Positions 1-8,316 are shown, numbered from the stretch's first letter. The stretch is 52,184 bases of DNA from Parvibacter caecicola (GCF_003725335.1 NZ_QIBY01000016.1:1-52184); one strand, 5' to 3'. Numbers and translations are program-made. The notes: generated by a model from the sequence alone, not told the origin.

Positions 1-440
1 CATCCGCGCCCGCCCCCTCCGCCCCTGCGGCCGACTCCCTCACCCAAAGCGACTTCGCCCCCAACTTCCCCCTGGTGGCCAAAGGCGCCCTCATCGGCCT
101 GTGCGCCGGTGTGATGAGCGGCTACGTGGGCGTGGGAGGCGGCTTCATCATGGTGCCCATGATGTTGCAGATTCTGAAAGCCCCCATGCGGCTGGTGTCC
201 GGCACGTCGCTGATTGCCGTGTTTATTCTGGCGCTGCCGTCGGTGGTGTACCAAGCGCTGCTGGGCAACGTGGCCTGGGTGGCCGGCATTTCGCTGGCGG
301 TGGGGTCTATGCCGGGCGCCGTTATTGGTGCTAAAGTGCTGCCATGGATGCCGGAGCGGGCGTTACGCCTGATGTTCGGTGGGTTTTTGCTGGTAGTGGC
401 CGCGCTGATGGTGGTCAACCAATTGGGTGTTTGGGGTTAG
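1..440 (+). CDS. TauE/SafE (TSUP) family permease, C-terminal part
   Basis: The frame is open from the left edge, so this is the 3' part of a longer gene. The visible part begins with a short Ala/Pro-rich stretch and then a glycine-rich first helix (GLCAGVMSGYVGVGGGFIMVP), followed by about three more hydrophobic segments and a short C-terminus. That glycine-rich helix with the VGGG and MVP elements is the hallmark of the TSUP family of membrane permeases, which export sulfite, sulfoacetate or other organosulfur anions. TSUP proteins have two similar halves, so this is probably the second half, with the Ala/Pro stretch as the linker. The substrate cannot be read from sequence. The stop lies three bases before the next start, so the two genes are probably co-transcribed. 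Confidence 0.8.
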   Translation, partial: SAPAPSAPAADSLTQSDFAPNFPLVAKGALIGLCAGVMSGYVGVGGGFIMVPMMLQILKAPMRLVSGTSLIAVFILALPSVVYQALLGNVAWVAGISLAVGSMPGAVIGAKVLPWMPERALRLMFGGFLLVVAALMVVNQLGVWG

Positions 441-443
441 GGC

Positions 444-1889
444 ATGGCTGAAATTCTGAAGAATTACCGCGACGCGGAGTACGCGCAGAAGCGTTTCCCC
501 CGCTCGTTCACGTTGGAAATGCTCACTTTCACGGTGTCGGCGCTGGCGGCGCTGGCTATGATCTGGATGTTGTTCTCGCCGCAGGTCTCCATCCCTGCTG
601 TGGTGATTGCCGGCGTGGTGTTCACCTTGTCCATCGTCATCGTCATTCGCCTGGTGATGGACCCCGATTCGGTGCGCGCCCATCAGTCAGAAGAGGTGCT
701 GGTGGTGGCCAGCTGCATGCTGGGCTACATGAAGGACGGCATGAACCAGCAGGCGGCGCAGCAAATCTGCAATCTGCTGCTGCCCTCCACCTCCGCCATC
801 GCCGTGTCCATTACCGATTGCGAAAAGGTGCTGGGCTACACCGGCGTTGAGGCTTTTGAGAACCCGGTGGGCGGCCCTATCCGCACTTCCGCCACGTACG
901 ACGCCATCGAAGAGGGTGAAACCTACGTACTCTACACCGCTGAAGAAATTGGCTTCCCCGATACGAAAACCCAGGTGAATGCCGCAATCATCGTGCCGTT
1001 GAAGGTGGGCGGCGCCGTGGACGGCACCCTGAAGTTCTACTACCGCAGCGGCAAGAAGATCACCGAAACCCAAAAGTCCATCGCCGAGGGTTTCGGCCTC
1101 ATGCTGTCCAGCCAGATGGCCGCCGCCGAGTACGAAGAGCAGCGCAAGCTGGCCACGGCCATGGAGCTGAAAATGCTGCAGAGCCAGATCAACCCGCATT
1201 TCCTGTTCAACACCATCAACACCATCGCCTCACTCATCCGCACCAACCCCGCCAAAGCCCGCGTGTTGCTGCGCGACTTCGCCGTGTTCTACCGCTCCAC
1301 GCTGGAGGATTCTTCCGACCGCATTCTGCTGGAGCGCGAACTGCAGCAAACCCAGCGCTACTTCTCGTTTGAAGTGGCCCGTTTCGGCGAAGACCGGCTG
1401 GAGCTGAAGGTGAACCAGACCGACGATTTCAGCTCCATGATGGTGCCGCCGTTTATTGTGCAGCCCATCGCCGAGAACGCGGTGAAGCACGCCATGCCTT
1501 CGGAGGGGAAGCTGACCGTGAGCATCTCGGCCCAAATCGACGGCGACGACGTGATTGTGGTGGTGGAAGACGACGGCGTGGGCATGAGTCAGGAGGCGTG
1601 CGAGAGCATCATGCACCCGGAGTCATCCACGGGGTTGGGCATTGCCGTGAAGAACGTGCACGACCGCATGAAGGGATTTTTCGGCCCAGATGCCAGCATG
1701 CAGGTGGACAGCCAGTTGGGGGAGGGCACGCGCGTGACGCTGCGGTTCCCCGGGTGCGCCCAAAGGGCGTCGCAGAGCCAGGGGGCCGAGGACGCGCTGG
1801 AGGCCATGGTGCAGAAAGACCGCGCCGGCGAAGATGTGCTGCGGCGCCCGCTGGAACTGGCGCTGGAGGACATCGCGCCGGCTTTGTAG
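444..1889 (+). CDS. LytS/YehU-type sensor histidine kinase
   Basis: A 481-residue membrane sensor kinase. Two hydrophobic segments lie at about residues 28-75, then a GAF-like sensing region at about 85-225. The His_kinase (LytS) motif QINPHFLFNTIN, with its phospho-accepting His, is near 248-260, and an ATPase domain has the N-box PIAENAVKHA near 340 and the G-box DDGVGMS near 375. LytS-type kinases normally work with a LytR/AlgR-type response regulator. None is adjacent, so the partner is encoded elsewhere or upstream of the window. The start three bases after the permease stop suggests translational coupling. The stimulus is unknown. The C-terminal 50 residues are Ala/Glu-rich and outside the conserved fold. 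Confidence 0.88.
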   Translation: MAEILKNYRDAEYAQKRFPRSFTLEMLTFTVSALAALAMIWMLFSPQVSIPAVVIAGVVFTLSIVIVIRLVMDPDSVRAHQSEEVLVVASCMLGYMKDGMNQQAAQQICNLLLPSTSAIAVSITDCEKVLGYTGVEAFENPVGGPIRTSATYDAIEEGETYVLYTAEEIGFPDTKTQVNAAIIVPLKVGGAVDGTLKFYYRSGKKITETQKSIAEGFGLMLSSQMAAAEYEEQRKLATAMELKMLQSQINPHFLFNTINTIASLIRTNPAKARVLLRDFAVFYRSTLEDSSDRILLERELQQTQRYFSFEVARFGEDRLELKVNQTDDFSSMMVPPFIVQPIAENAVKHAMPSEGKLTVSISAQIDGDDVIVVVEDDGVGMSQEACESIMHPESSTGLGIAVKNVHDRMKGFFGPDASMQVDSQLGEGTRVTLRFPGCAQRASQSQGAEDALEAMVQKDRAGEDVLRRPLELALEDIAPAL

Positions 1890-1990
1890 GGCCTGCGTTG
1901 CTGTGCCGCCCTGGCGCCGCCGTGCATTCAGGCGCGTTATGGTTACATCCCACTATTTAGAGTTTGCTTCTGGTATGATGCACACCATAT

Positions 1991-3193
1991 GTGGTTTCTT
2001 TGCGTGAGAACGGTGATCCTGTGATCGATTTCTTGTCCTCTCCTTTTTCCCTGGTCAGTGTTGGCTTGGGAGTTCTGGCCGTAGCCATCATCGGCATGGT
2101 GGCATGGGTGCTTTCCATCGACCGCCGCACGCGCGGCATGGTGGACAGCCTTGAACAGGAGCGGCGCAAAGTGGCCGAGATGCAGGTGTTCTTGAGCCGG
2201 CGCGGTAATGATGGGGCTCGTCGCAGCCCGCGGGCGCCCCAGTCGGGCGCTGCGGTAGGGGCCCGGGCGGCTGGCGGCGAAGGTGCCGCAGCGGCAGGGC
2301 GGCCCCAGGCGGCAGCGGCGCCGGCCGGCGAACAGGCTGCGCAGCGGCCGGTGGCTCCTGCGGCCGGGCAGCGCATGGGCGGCCAGCCAGTGCCGGGCCA
2401 GGCCTCCGGCGGGCAGGCGATGGGGGGCCGGCCCATGGGGGCTCCGGTGGCGGCCCAGCCGATGCCCGGGCAGGCAGCTGCTGGTACGCCCATGGGCTCT
2501 GCGCCTGCTGGCCAGGCGGGCGCGCGGACTGCGGCCCAGGCTCAACAGCCGACACAAGGCAAGCAGCGGGGCCGCGGTGGCCGCGGTGCCATCAATGTTC
2601 CCTATGGAGTAGATCAAACCGGTGGCGCCGGTTATGCGGGGCTCGATCCGCGCAGTGAGGCCCAGGTCCGTGCGGCCCAGGCGGCGCGGGTGCGTCAGCA
2701 AGCGGCCCGCGAAGCCCAGATGCGTGCGGCCCAGCAGCAGGCGGCGGCCGCTCCGGCTGCTGGTTACGGCGCTGCTGCGGCAGCGGCCGGATACACGGTG
2801 GCGGCTCGCGGCGGAGTTGCGGCGGGGCGGCCGGCGGCGCAGGCTGCAGCCCAGGCCGCGGCCCAGCAGGCCTATCATCCGGCTCCTTCCCAGGGGGGCT
2901 ACAGCGGGGCGGCTAGCCCGTCGGTGCAAACCCCCGGCGGCGTGCACTATGTGCCTTCCGACCCCAACTACCATGCGGCCCCGGCAGAGCCTCGCGTGAA
3001 GGCGCGCCCCGCCCACCCCGATAACTTCGACGGTATGGTGGACTCCTTCGACGCTCATAGCCAAGAGGGCGGCTACCCCGGCCAGGTTCCCTACGACCAG
3101 CGCATGGCCGATCGTCCGAAAAATCCGGTGGAGGGCAAGCGCTCCATGCCTTGGAGCAACGCCTCCGAACCCCGAGGCCGCCACGCCCGCTAA
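1991..3193 (+). CDS. Membrane-anchored low-complexity protein, function unknown
   Basis: About 400 residues. One hydrophobic segment (about residues 14-43) is followed by a short charged helix (RRTRGMVDSLEQERRKVAEM) and then some 300 residues dominated by Ala, Gln, Gly, Pro and Met. I recognise no catalytic motif. The start is uncertain: GTG 1991 and GTG 2021 are in frame, neither has a convincing ribosome-binding site, and a TATGAT hexamer at 1974 would make 1991 nearly leaderless. The opposite strand is also open over most of this length, but its product is Arg/Gly/His-rich as expected from antisense of Ala/Gln codons, whereas this strand has a sensible membrane segment and charged helix. 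Function cannot be assigned. Confidence 0.6.
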   Translation: MVSLRENGDPVIDFLSSPFSLVSVGLGVLAVAIIGMVAWVLSIDRRTRGMVDSLEQERRKVAEMQVFLSRRGNDGARRSPRAPQSGAAVGARAAGGEGAAAAGRPQAAAAPAGEQAAQRPVAPAAGQRMGGQPVPGQASGGQAMGGRPMGAPVAAQPMPGQAAAGTPMGSAPAGQAGARTAAQAQQPTQGKQRGRGGRGAINVPYGVDQTGGAGYAGLDPRSEAQVRAAQAARVRQQAAREAQMRAAQQQAAAAPAAGYGAAAAAAGYTVAARGGVAAGRPAAQAAAQAAAQQAYHPAPSQGGYSGAASPSVQTPGGVHYVPSDPNYHAAPAEPRVKARPAHPDNFDGMVDSFDAHSQEGGYPGQVPYDQRMADRPKNPVEGKRSMPWSNASEPRGRHAR

Positions 3194-3207
3194 AGCGCAC
3201 CAGCGAG

Positions 3208-3271
3208 TGAGGCAAAGGGACAGCCCTAATGACTCATGCGCATGAGTCATTAGGGCTGTCCCTTTGCCTCA
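3208..3271. repeat. 64-bp perfect palindrome made of two inverted REP-like units
   Basis: Two 32-base arms are exactly complementary about a centre between 3239 and 3240. Each arm can also fold by itself: TGAG, then GGGACAGCCC, then CTCA. A related single unit is at 27860-27887. It lies 15 bases after the stop of the upstream gene and could act as a transcription terminator or mRNA 3' barrier. Confidence 0.85.
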
Positions 3272-3353
3272 ATTACTTTGCCTCATTAGCCGGGCCCTCG
3301 CCTTCGCCGGGCCCCTCTGTCTCACTCCTCGCCGTGGACGGCCCCCCACCTTC

Positions 3354-3441
3354 GTAGGGCAGAGATTCTCATCGAGCTCAACGCCGCCGCGCCGGCTGCC
3401 ATCCATACCCCCGTTCGTGGGGCAGAGATTCTATCTCTGCC
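3354..3441. repeat. Two copies of the GGCAGAGAT palindromic repeat
   Basis: A half copy at 3354-3373 (TAGGGCAGAGATTCTCATC) and a full palindrome at 3421-3441 (GGCAGAGAT, tct, ATCTCTGCC). Related copies occur at 17178-17206, 49216-49241 and 49374-49394. The 3272-3500 stretch otherwise shows no convincing coding sequence. Confidence 0.75.
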
Positions 3442-3502
3442 GCTTTCTTTGCGAAGCAAAAGGCGGCGATTCCCAAAAAGTTTGAAAAAGTTAACAAAAG
3501 GG

Positions 3503-3530
3503 TTTACAAAGGTGTTAACTATGGTAAACT
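3503..3530 (+). promoter_or_regulatory. Promoter of the candidate small RNA
   Basis: TTTACA at 3503-3508, a 16-base spacer and TAAACT at 3525-3530. The two hexamers sit inside an inverted repeat (GTTTAC at 3502, GTAAAC at 3524), which could be an operator. An alternative pair, TTAACA 3491 and TTAACT 3515, has an 18-base spacer. Confidence 0.55.
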
Positions 3531-3536
3531 TCGCCT

Positions 3537-3733
3537 TGTCAGAAAGACGGACATGGTTCTGACGCCTTGAAAATCTGCGGACCCGAGCTCTCTCCTCTTA
3601 ATCGGGTCCAAAGTCAACACGGCACGATGAGCTGGCCAGCCATCCTGGTTTCCCTCCTCTCTCCTCTTCCTGGGTATCCTGGCGGCGTCATCGGCAACAA
3701 AGAGCGAGCCAACCCCCGGCTCGCTTTTCTTTT
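3537..3733 (+). ncRNA. Candidate small regulatory RNA with C/U-rich (anti-Shine-Dalgarno) loops
   Basis: Between a promoter and an intrinsic terminator lie three hairpins. Hairpin 1 (3538-3563) pairs GTCAGAA with TTCTGAC. Hairpin 2 (3579-3609) has a perfect 8-bp stem, GGACCCGA with TCGGGTCC, and a 15-base loop containing CTCTCCTCTT. Hairpin 3 (3626-3692) pairs GATGA with TCATC and GCCAG with CTGGC around a long loop containing CCTCCTCTCTCCTCTT. Two loops repeating the same sequence, complementary to AAGAGGAGAG-type ribosome-binding sites, suggest an antisense regulator that masks Shine-Dalgarno sequences. No known RNA family (6S, SRP, tmRNA, RNase P) is recognised. A 78-codon frame over it has no credible start or composition. 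Confidence 0.65.
3703..3733 (+). terminator. Intrinsic terminator of the candidate small RNA
   Basis: AGCGAGCC (3703-3710) pairs with GGCTCGCT (3718-3725) around a 7-base loop and is followed by TTTTCTTTT. Confidence 0.85.
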
Positions 3734-3924
3734 GCGCCCCTGCCTGCTCTTCAGTTCGCCAAACCGGATGCCTCTTCCCCGCAAGAGCCAGTGGGCCCGA
3801 TAGAAGCCGGAGAGAGGACTCGCCTCTGTGGGCGCAGTTCGACAAGGGCGGCTCGGAATAAAGGCCACTTTTGACGCGAAACTGAAGGTAGCTGTCAAAA
3901 CAGGGCGTTTTTCAGAGGAGAAAT

Positions 3925-3947
3925 AAAAAATCGCCTGGCGGCGATTT
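3925..3947 (-). terminator. Intrinsic terminator of tRNA-Leu(CAG)
   Basis: On the minus strand AAATCGCC, a GCCA loop and GGCGATTT are followed by a T run, about ten bases past the tRNA 3' end. From 3734 to 3924 I see no gene. Confidence 0.8.
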
Positions 3948-3956
3948 GTAAGTAAG

Positions 3957-4043
3957 TGGTGCGGGCGAGAGGACTTGAACCTCCATGGGGTTGCCCCCAT
4001 ACGGACCTGAACCGTACGCGTCTGCCAATTCCGCCACGCCCGC
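3957..4043 (-). tRNA. tRNA-Leu (anticodon CAG), CCA encoded
   Basis: Read on the minus strand: acceptor GCGGGCG/CGCCCGC, D arm GCGGAATTGGCAGACGC, anticodon stem TACGG/CCGTA with loop TTCAGGT (anticodon CAG), a long class II variable arm (GGGG..CCCC) and T arm GAGGTTCAAGTCCTC. The discriminator A is at 3960 and CCA at 3957-3959. It decodes CUG, a frequent Leu codon in the GC-rich genes here. Confidence 0.97.
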
Positions 4044-4073
4044 ATGCGTGGCTCTCCTTGAAGAGCGTTGTTA

Positions 4074-4102
4074 ATAATACCCAACCCTGTCGCGTGTGGC
4101 AA
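4074..4102 (-). promoter_or_regulatory. Promoter of tRNA-Leu(CAG)
   Basis: On the minus strand TTGCCA (4097-4102), a 17-base spacer and TATTAT (4074-4079), 30 bases before the mature tRNA 5' end. Confidence 0.7.
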
Positions 4103-4230
4103 GAAGTTTTTTGCGGCAGGGAAGAAATTTGCGTCAGCGCGCCGTCGCAACCCGCCGATAAGCCGCAGCCTCGCAGCCCCCACCTTCTCGATGGTGCCTG
4201 GGGGCATCCGGAGGCTTCAGGCGAGGGAAG

Positions 4231-4286
4231 CATCTTCGCCATATAGGCGAGTATCTTCGCCAAATTGGTGAAAATGGCGAAGATAC
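4231..4286. repeat. ATCTTCGCC direct and inverted repeats
   Basis: GTATCTTCGCCA (4251-4262) is exactly inverted at 4275-4286, and another direct ATCTTCGCC lies at 4232-4240. The cluster sits between tRNA-Leu and the 3' end of the RyR gene. It may be a terminator-like stem without a T run, or a cluster of operator half-sites. Confidence 0.6.
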
Positions 4287-4359
4287 TTATGGTGCCGCGG
4301 GTGCGGCCATGCGCGGGCAAGGGATTAGCTGCGGAAGGCACGCCGAGGGGGCAAAGGCG

Positions 4360-5883
4360 CTAGCGCACTACTGCGAGGTTGACGCTGGCTAGTAGGCTGG
4401 GGATGCTGCGCACCGCCGAGCGATTCCATTCTTTGGCGCGGTCGGGAAGCTCCTCCCAGGGCACGATGTAAGGGCTCTCCTTGAGGATGGTGTTCTTGGC
4501 GGGCCCGTAGTGCCAGCCGGCCTTTTGCCGTTCCCGCAGCCAGCGGCGGTGTTCAAGGATGGCAAGGCACTCCACCTCGCTGGCGGTGAATGCGCTCACG
4601 CAGCGGTCGGGGTAGCAGCTGCCGGCGGGCAGTACTTCGTATCCCAGCGTTTCCAGCTTTTTGTGAATGCTGCTGATGTAGGCGATGGAGGAATTCCGCA
4701 GATCGGTTGGAAGGCTGGCGAATGTGGCGTACTCCATGTCGGTCTGCGAAGCGATGCGATCGGCGGTGTAGCGCATGAACGAGGTTTGGGCCAGTTCGGT
4801 AATGACATCGGTTTTGCCCGCGTAGCCGTCCTTCGCCAGCAGCGCAGGCGAATCTACCAGTAGGGGTCGAGCGCTGGCGGGGCCGTACAGTGCGCACACC
4901 AAGATGTTCCAAATTAGCTGCTCTTTGCTGATGAGCCAGCTGGGCAGCGCATCGCCGTAGTCTTCGCTCTCGAAGTTGGGGTATGTTTCCCGGGCCGTTT
5001 GCACCAGCGCGATGATCTGGGGAATGTCCAGCTCGCTCAAGGGAGACGGCTCGCTCGAAAGGTCGCGATGGTAGGCGTCCAGCGCCTCAAGGCACGAATC
5101 GAGGAAGTAGTCGCAGGCCGATTCGCAGAACCCCAGCTCCAGAAAGCGCTGGTGAAGCGCATTCACGAGGTTTTCCATCACGCGGCTGTCGTTCCACCAA
5201 GCGCCGCTGACCAGCGGAATTCGGTCCTGCAGGCACCAAGCGGATAGGATGTCGAACAGCGCTTGCAGCGAGCCGTTTACCCCCAGCGCTTCGTAGTCGG
5301 CGGCTTCGCGCTCCATGCTGCGCACAATCTCGTCCAGCGCCTCCAAAGAGCGCTGGGAAGCATGGGGGCGAAGTTCGTCGATGGCCCGCTTCAGGTCGGG
5401 CAGGGGGCCTTTGCCAGTGCGGGAGCGCTCGTGCGATCCGCGGCGATGGTTCAGCGCGAAGGGCGGGCAAAACCGCTCGAAGATGGCCACTGTTTCAGTG
5501 GGGGAGAGCGTGTTCAGCTTCAGGGTGTGAGCGGTCCAAACGGAGACGGCCTGCAGGCAGGCGCGGGCGTCGTCAGGTGTGTCGCACGCGGCCACGATGC
5601 GATTTTCGTAGGCGGCGCACCAGTAGTTGGCGTTGAAGAGCAACCGGTCGACGGCCGATTGAGTGCCCCTGCGCAGGCCAATGCTGTCGGCGGACTCCAC
5701 TGCGCAGGGATCGGCGTCCGCCATTGGGCCATCCTCGTTGAAGGTGAAGGACTGATAGGCGGAAATGGCCACCTTCACCAATTCGATGGGCTTCATGTCG
5801 CCATTGCGCTTGGCTAGTTCGTGCTCAAGGGCACGTTGCACGGCCTCGGCGGGATTCGTTGCCCGTGACCTGGCTTTTCTCAT
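4360..5883 (-). CDS. RyR-domain protein
   Basis: With the start at 5883 the product has 507 residues. ATG 5883 is chosen because AGGAGG lies 12 bases upstream (5896-5901) and the longer in-frame extension overlaps the neighbouring gene. The last about 70 residues (LAILEHRRW..GWHYGP..VPWEELPDRAKEWNR) match the RyR domain (Pfam PF02026 type), known from ryanodine receptors and from bacterial conflict and signalling proteins, where it has been proposed to bind nucleotide-derived ligands. The N-terminal about 430 residues are helical-looking and unrecognised. It follows the TIR gene on the same strand after a 107-base gap, so the two probably form one unit, with the RyR protein as a possible sensor of a TIR-made product. 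That pairing is inference. Confidence 0.75.
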   Translation of the reverse strand: MRKARSRATNPAEAVQRALEHELAKRNGDMKPIELVKVAISAYQSFTFNEDGPMADADPCAVESADSIGLRRGTQSAVDRLLFNANYWCAAYENRIVAACDTPDDARACLQAVSVWTAHTLKLNTLSPTETVAIFERFCPPFALNHRRGSHERSRTGKGPLPDLKRAIDELRPHASQRSLEALDEIVRSMEREAADYEALGVNGSLQALFDILSAWCLQDRIPLVSGAWWNDSRVMENLVNALHQRFLELGFCESACDYFLDSCLEALDAYHRDLSSEPSPLSELDIPQIIALVQTARETYPNFESEDYGDALPSWLISKEQLIWNILVCALYGPASARPLLVDSPALLAKDGYAGKTDVITELAQTSFMRYTADRIASQTDMEYATFASLPTDLRNSSIAYISSIHKKLETLGYEVLPAGSCYPDRCVSAFTASEVECLAILEHRRWLRERQKAGWHYGPAKNTILKESPYIVPWEELPDRAKEWNRSAVRSIPSLLASVNLAVVR

Positions 5884-5990
5884 GGCTGGCCGTTTCCTCC
5901 TGCATGGGTTTGCGCCCGTTGGCGAAGCTAGTTTTCCATCAAGAAGCATGATAAACGTTGGCGCTCCACTCATTGGGCAATGGGACGGGG

Positions 5991-8309
5991 CTAAGCGCGG
6001 CCGAGGAAATAATTGCCCATCTCGATAAGCTCGTCGAGGGTGCATTCAACGAATTCGGTGTTTTCGTAAGTGGGCAGGAACTGATAGCAAACGATGCGGT
6101 TGGGCTGGTCTGCAGCATGAATGAAGGCGACGGGGTTTCCAGTGCCTCTGGAGAAGCAGATGTCGGCAAAGTCGACGATATAGGGTGTGGCAAACGCGCT
6201 TTGGTCGCTGATTGTGGTAACCGAATACATGGGAGAAAGGATGTCGATGGTGCCGTCATTTAAAACCACGACATAGGCCCATTGGTCTTCTTCGACGAAG
6301 CAAAATGCAGCGTTTTCGATGGAGCTGCCAAAGGTATGTTGATAGGTAGCTTCGCCGGTGTTCGCATCAACTGCAAGGATGGTTGAACCTGCGGCTATAA
6401 GCAAAAGATGCTCGCCGGGCTCTTTAATGATGTCACATATGCGAGGTGGGTTGATGGCGGAGTAGAGATTGCCGTTTCGGTGCATGTAGGTGAACTGGTA
6501 AGTGTCTTCATGGGTCCAGAGTTGTTTGTCTGGAGTAGGGTCGGCATGCACTGCACCAATAGAGAAAGGAAGGCTGGCTGCATCGTTTTTCTCGGACTGG
6601 TCGGTCGCGGTATAAAACAGATCGCCGTCAAGCCATATCATGCTGGTCATCGTCTGTCCCGCAAAGCTTATCGAGGAAGCCTGCCCGCTTTCAAAGTCAA
6701 AAGAATAGAGAGTGGACCCCATGAAGGCATAGGCGGCCGAAGAATCATCGTTGAGGCAGCGGGCGTAAAAACCACTCAGGTCGGGAGGCAGGATTTGAGG
6801 CTGCGAATCCTGAAGGAGGATGTCTTTCATAATAAGAGTTTGATTTGGATACCAGAAGCCAGAGAAATCGCGGGCAACAAGGCAGGCGCTTTCGTCCTCT
6901 AGTCCTATTCGCCAGGCGTAAAGCCCGTCTTCCATCCGCTGAAATATGCAGGAGGCACCGTCGGAACCGGATGCCGCTGTGCAGAGTGCGTACATATCTT
7001 CGAAAGATTTGAGCGTATCTGCGTCAGGGGGCGCCATGGCCGAGAGATCCCCTGATCCCCTGCGGTTTGCCATCAGCAGCCCCACGGGACCGAAGGGCTC
7101 GATGAACCAATCTAGCCTGGGGTCGCTCAGCGTTTGATCGGCAAATGCTTTGGGCTTCACTGTTGTGAGTTCTTCTCCAGTATGGTCGTTGAAGACGGAA
7201 ACCGTACCCGATTTGTCGAGCAGGGCAACCCACCGATTGTCCCCGCTAAGCGCCCAATCGATGATGTCGTCTTCCATATCGATGGAGTACAGGGGGACCC
7301 ATCGTTGGTTTGGATCGGGGTTAGCGGCCAAGACTTTTTCGAGGGCCGCTTGTGCTTCGGGGACCAGAGGGCGGCTGCCATCGCTTTCGGAGGAGGGCAG
7401 TGCGCGCAGGGCCGTTTCGATGGCCTGCCTGCGATCGCCTTCGGCAAAAAGGCTGAGCGCTTGGGCGGCGAGGGACTTTGACTCTTCGATGAGCGCGGTT
7501 TGGTAGGCGCTGTAGGACTGGAAAGCCAATGCGCCGATGAGGGCCACGATGGCCGCGGCCGAGCCGAGGGCCGCGGCGATGCGGCGGTGCTTCCGAGCGC
7601 GCTGGCGCTGCTTCAGGTCGTCGTAGTTCAGGCCGGCCACAGCGGCGATGGTGCGCAGCAATTCCGCCTTCTGCGGCTGCGGGCTTTTGGGGCGCAGGTC
7701 GGCTGCGAGGGGGCTGGCGGGCATCTCGCGCATCACGCCGCTTGTGTCGGCGGTCAGTTTCGATTTCAAAAGGGGAGGGATGCTTTCGCTTGAGCTGCCG
7801 TCGGCCAGTACGCAGAAGATGCGCTCGCGGCCGTGGAGCTGGGCGAACATCTCGATTTCCCGCTGCACCCAGGCGCTTTCGTTCGCCTCGGGTGAGCAGA
7901 TAACCACCAGCGCGCGGGATTGCGCCAGCGCGTCCCGAATGCTTTGGGGCAGTGAGTGTGTGGCGGCCAGCTCGTCTTGATCGCGGAAGCACTTTCCCAG
8001 CGGGGCGCCGGGTTTGGGCCAGGAGGTTGTGGCGCTGGCACCGGAGGAGCTGCTGGAGGAGTCTGGGGCGTCGGTGGCCGCATCTGGGCTGGCCAGCGTT
8101 TCACGTGAAATATGCCGAGGGAGCCGGAAGGTCTCGATGGCGCGCTGCACCTGCTTGGCCACTTGCGCATCGCGCGGGATGTGGCGATAGCTGATGAAGG
8201 CCGCATAGCGAAAATCCGCCGCCTCCGACGCGTCAGCGCAACGCGCTCCGCAACGAGGGCAAAAAGCCGCATCGTCGGGCAGTGCGTTATGGCAGGTCAA
8301 GCATTCCAT
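5991..8309 (-). CDS. Zinc ribbon-TIR-transmembrane-beta-propeller protein
   Basis: With ATG 8309 the product has 772 residues. A zinc ribbon (CX2C..CX2C) occupies residues 3-20. A TIR_2-type domain lies at about 33-200 (YAAFISYRH, CFRDQDEL, ICSPEANESAWVQREIEMF; the Glu residues in the last motif are candidates for the catalytic NADase Glu). A basic linker and one membrane helix follow at about 236-260, then about 500 residues resembling a WD40/PQQ-type beta-propeller with repeated hydrophobic strands. The topology suggests a cytosolic TIR controlled by an extracytoplasmic propeller. The start is supported by the zinc ribbon. TATAAT lies only seven bases upstream, so the mRNA may be leaderless. 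Bacterial TIR domains often cleave NAD+; activity here is not shown. Confidence 0.82.
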   Translation of the reverse strand: MECLTCHNALPDDAAFCPRCGARCADASEAADFRYAAFISYRHIPRDAQVAKQVQRAIETFRLPRHISRETLASPDAATDAPDSSSSSSGASATTSWPKPGAPLGKCFRDQDELAATHSLPQSIRDALAQSRALVVICSPEANESAWVQREIEMFAQLHGRERIFCVLADGSSSESIPPLLKSKLTADTSGVMREMPASPLAADLRPKSPQPQKAELLRTIAAVAGLNYDDLKQRQRARKHRRIAAALGSAAAIVALIGALAFQSYSAYQTALIEESKSLAAQALSLFAEGDRRQAIETALRALPSSESDGSRPLVPEAQAALEKVLAANPDPNQRWVPLYSIDMEDDIIDWALSGDNRWVALLDKSGTVSVFNDHTGEELTTVKPKAFADQTLSDPRLDWFIEPFGPVGLLMANRRGSGDLSAMAPPDADTLKSFEDMYALCTAASGSDGASCIFQRMEDGLYAWRIGLEDESACLVARDFSGFWYPNQTLIMKDILLQDSQPQILPPDLSGFYARCLNDDSSAAYAFMGSTLYSFDFESGQASSISFAGQTMTSMIWLDGDLFYTATDQSEKNDAASLPFSIGAVHADPTPDKQLWTHEDTYQFTYMHRNGNLYSAINPPRICDIIKEPGEHLLLIAAGSTILAVDANTGEATYQHTFGSSIENAAFCFVEEDQWAYVVVLNDGTIDILSPMYSVTTISDQSAFATPYIVDFADICFSRGTGNPVAFIHAADQPNRIVCYQFLPTYENTEFVECTLDELIEMGNYFLGRA

Positions 8310-8316
8310 GCAGGGG

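Noticed and set aside
1943-3250. Long minus-strand frame of 435 codons opposite the low-complexity protein
   Set aside because: Its product is Arg/Gly/His-rich without domains, as expected for antisense of Ala/Gln/Pro codons, and it runs into the 64-bp palindrome.
3264-3485. Plus-strand frame of 73 codons
   Set aside because: It is built from the palindromic repeats at 3208-3441.
3567-3803. Plus-strand frame of 78 codons
   Set aside because: It coincides with the hairpins and terminator of the candidate small RNA and has no ribosome-binding site.
3895-4341. Minus-strand frame of 148 codons
   Set aside because: It reads through tRNA-Leu(CAG) and its terminator.
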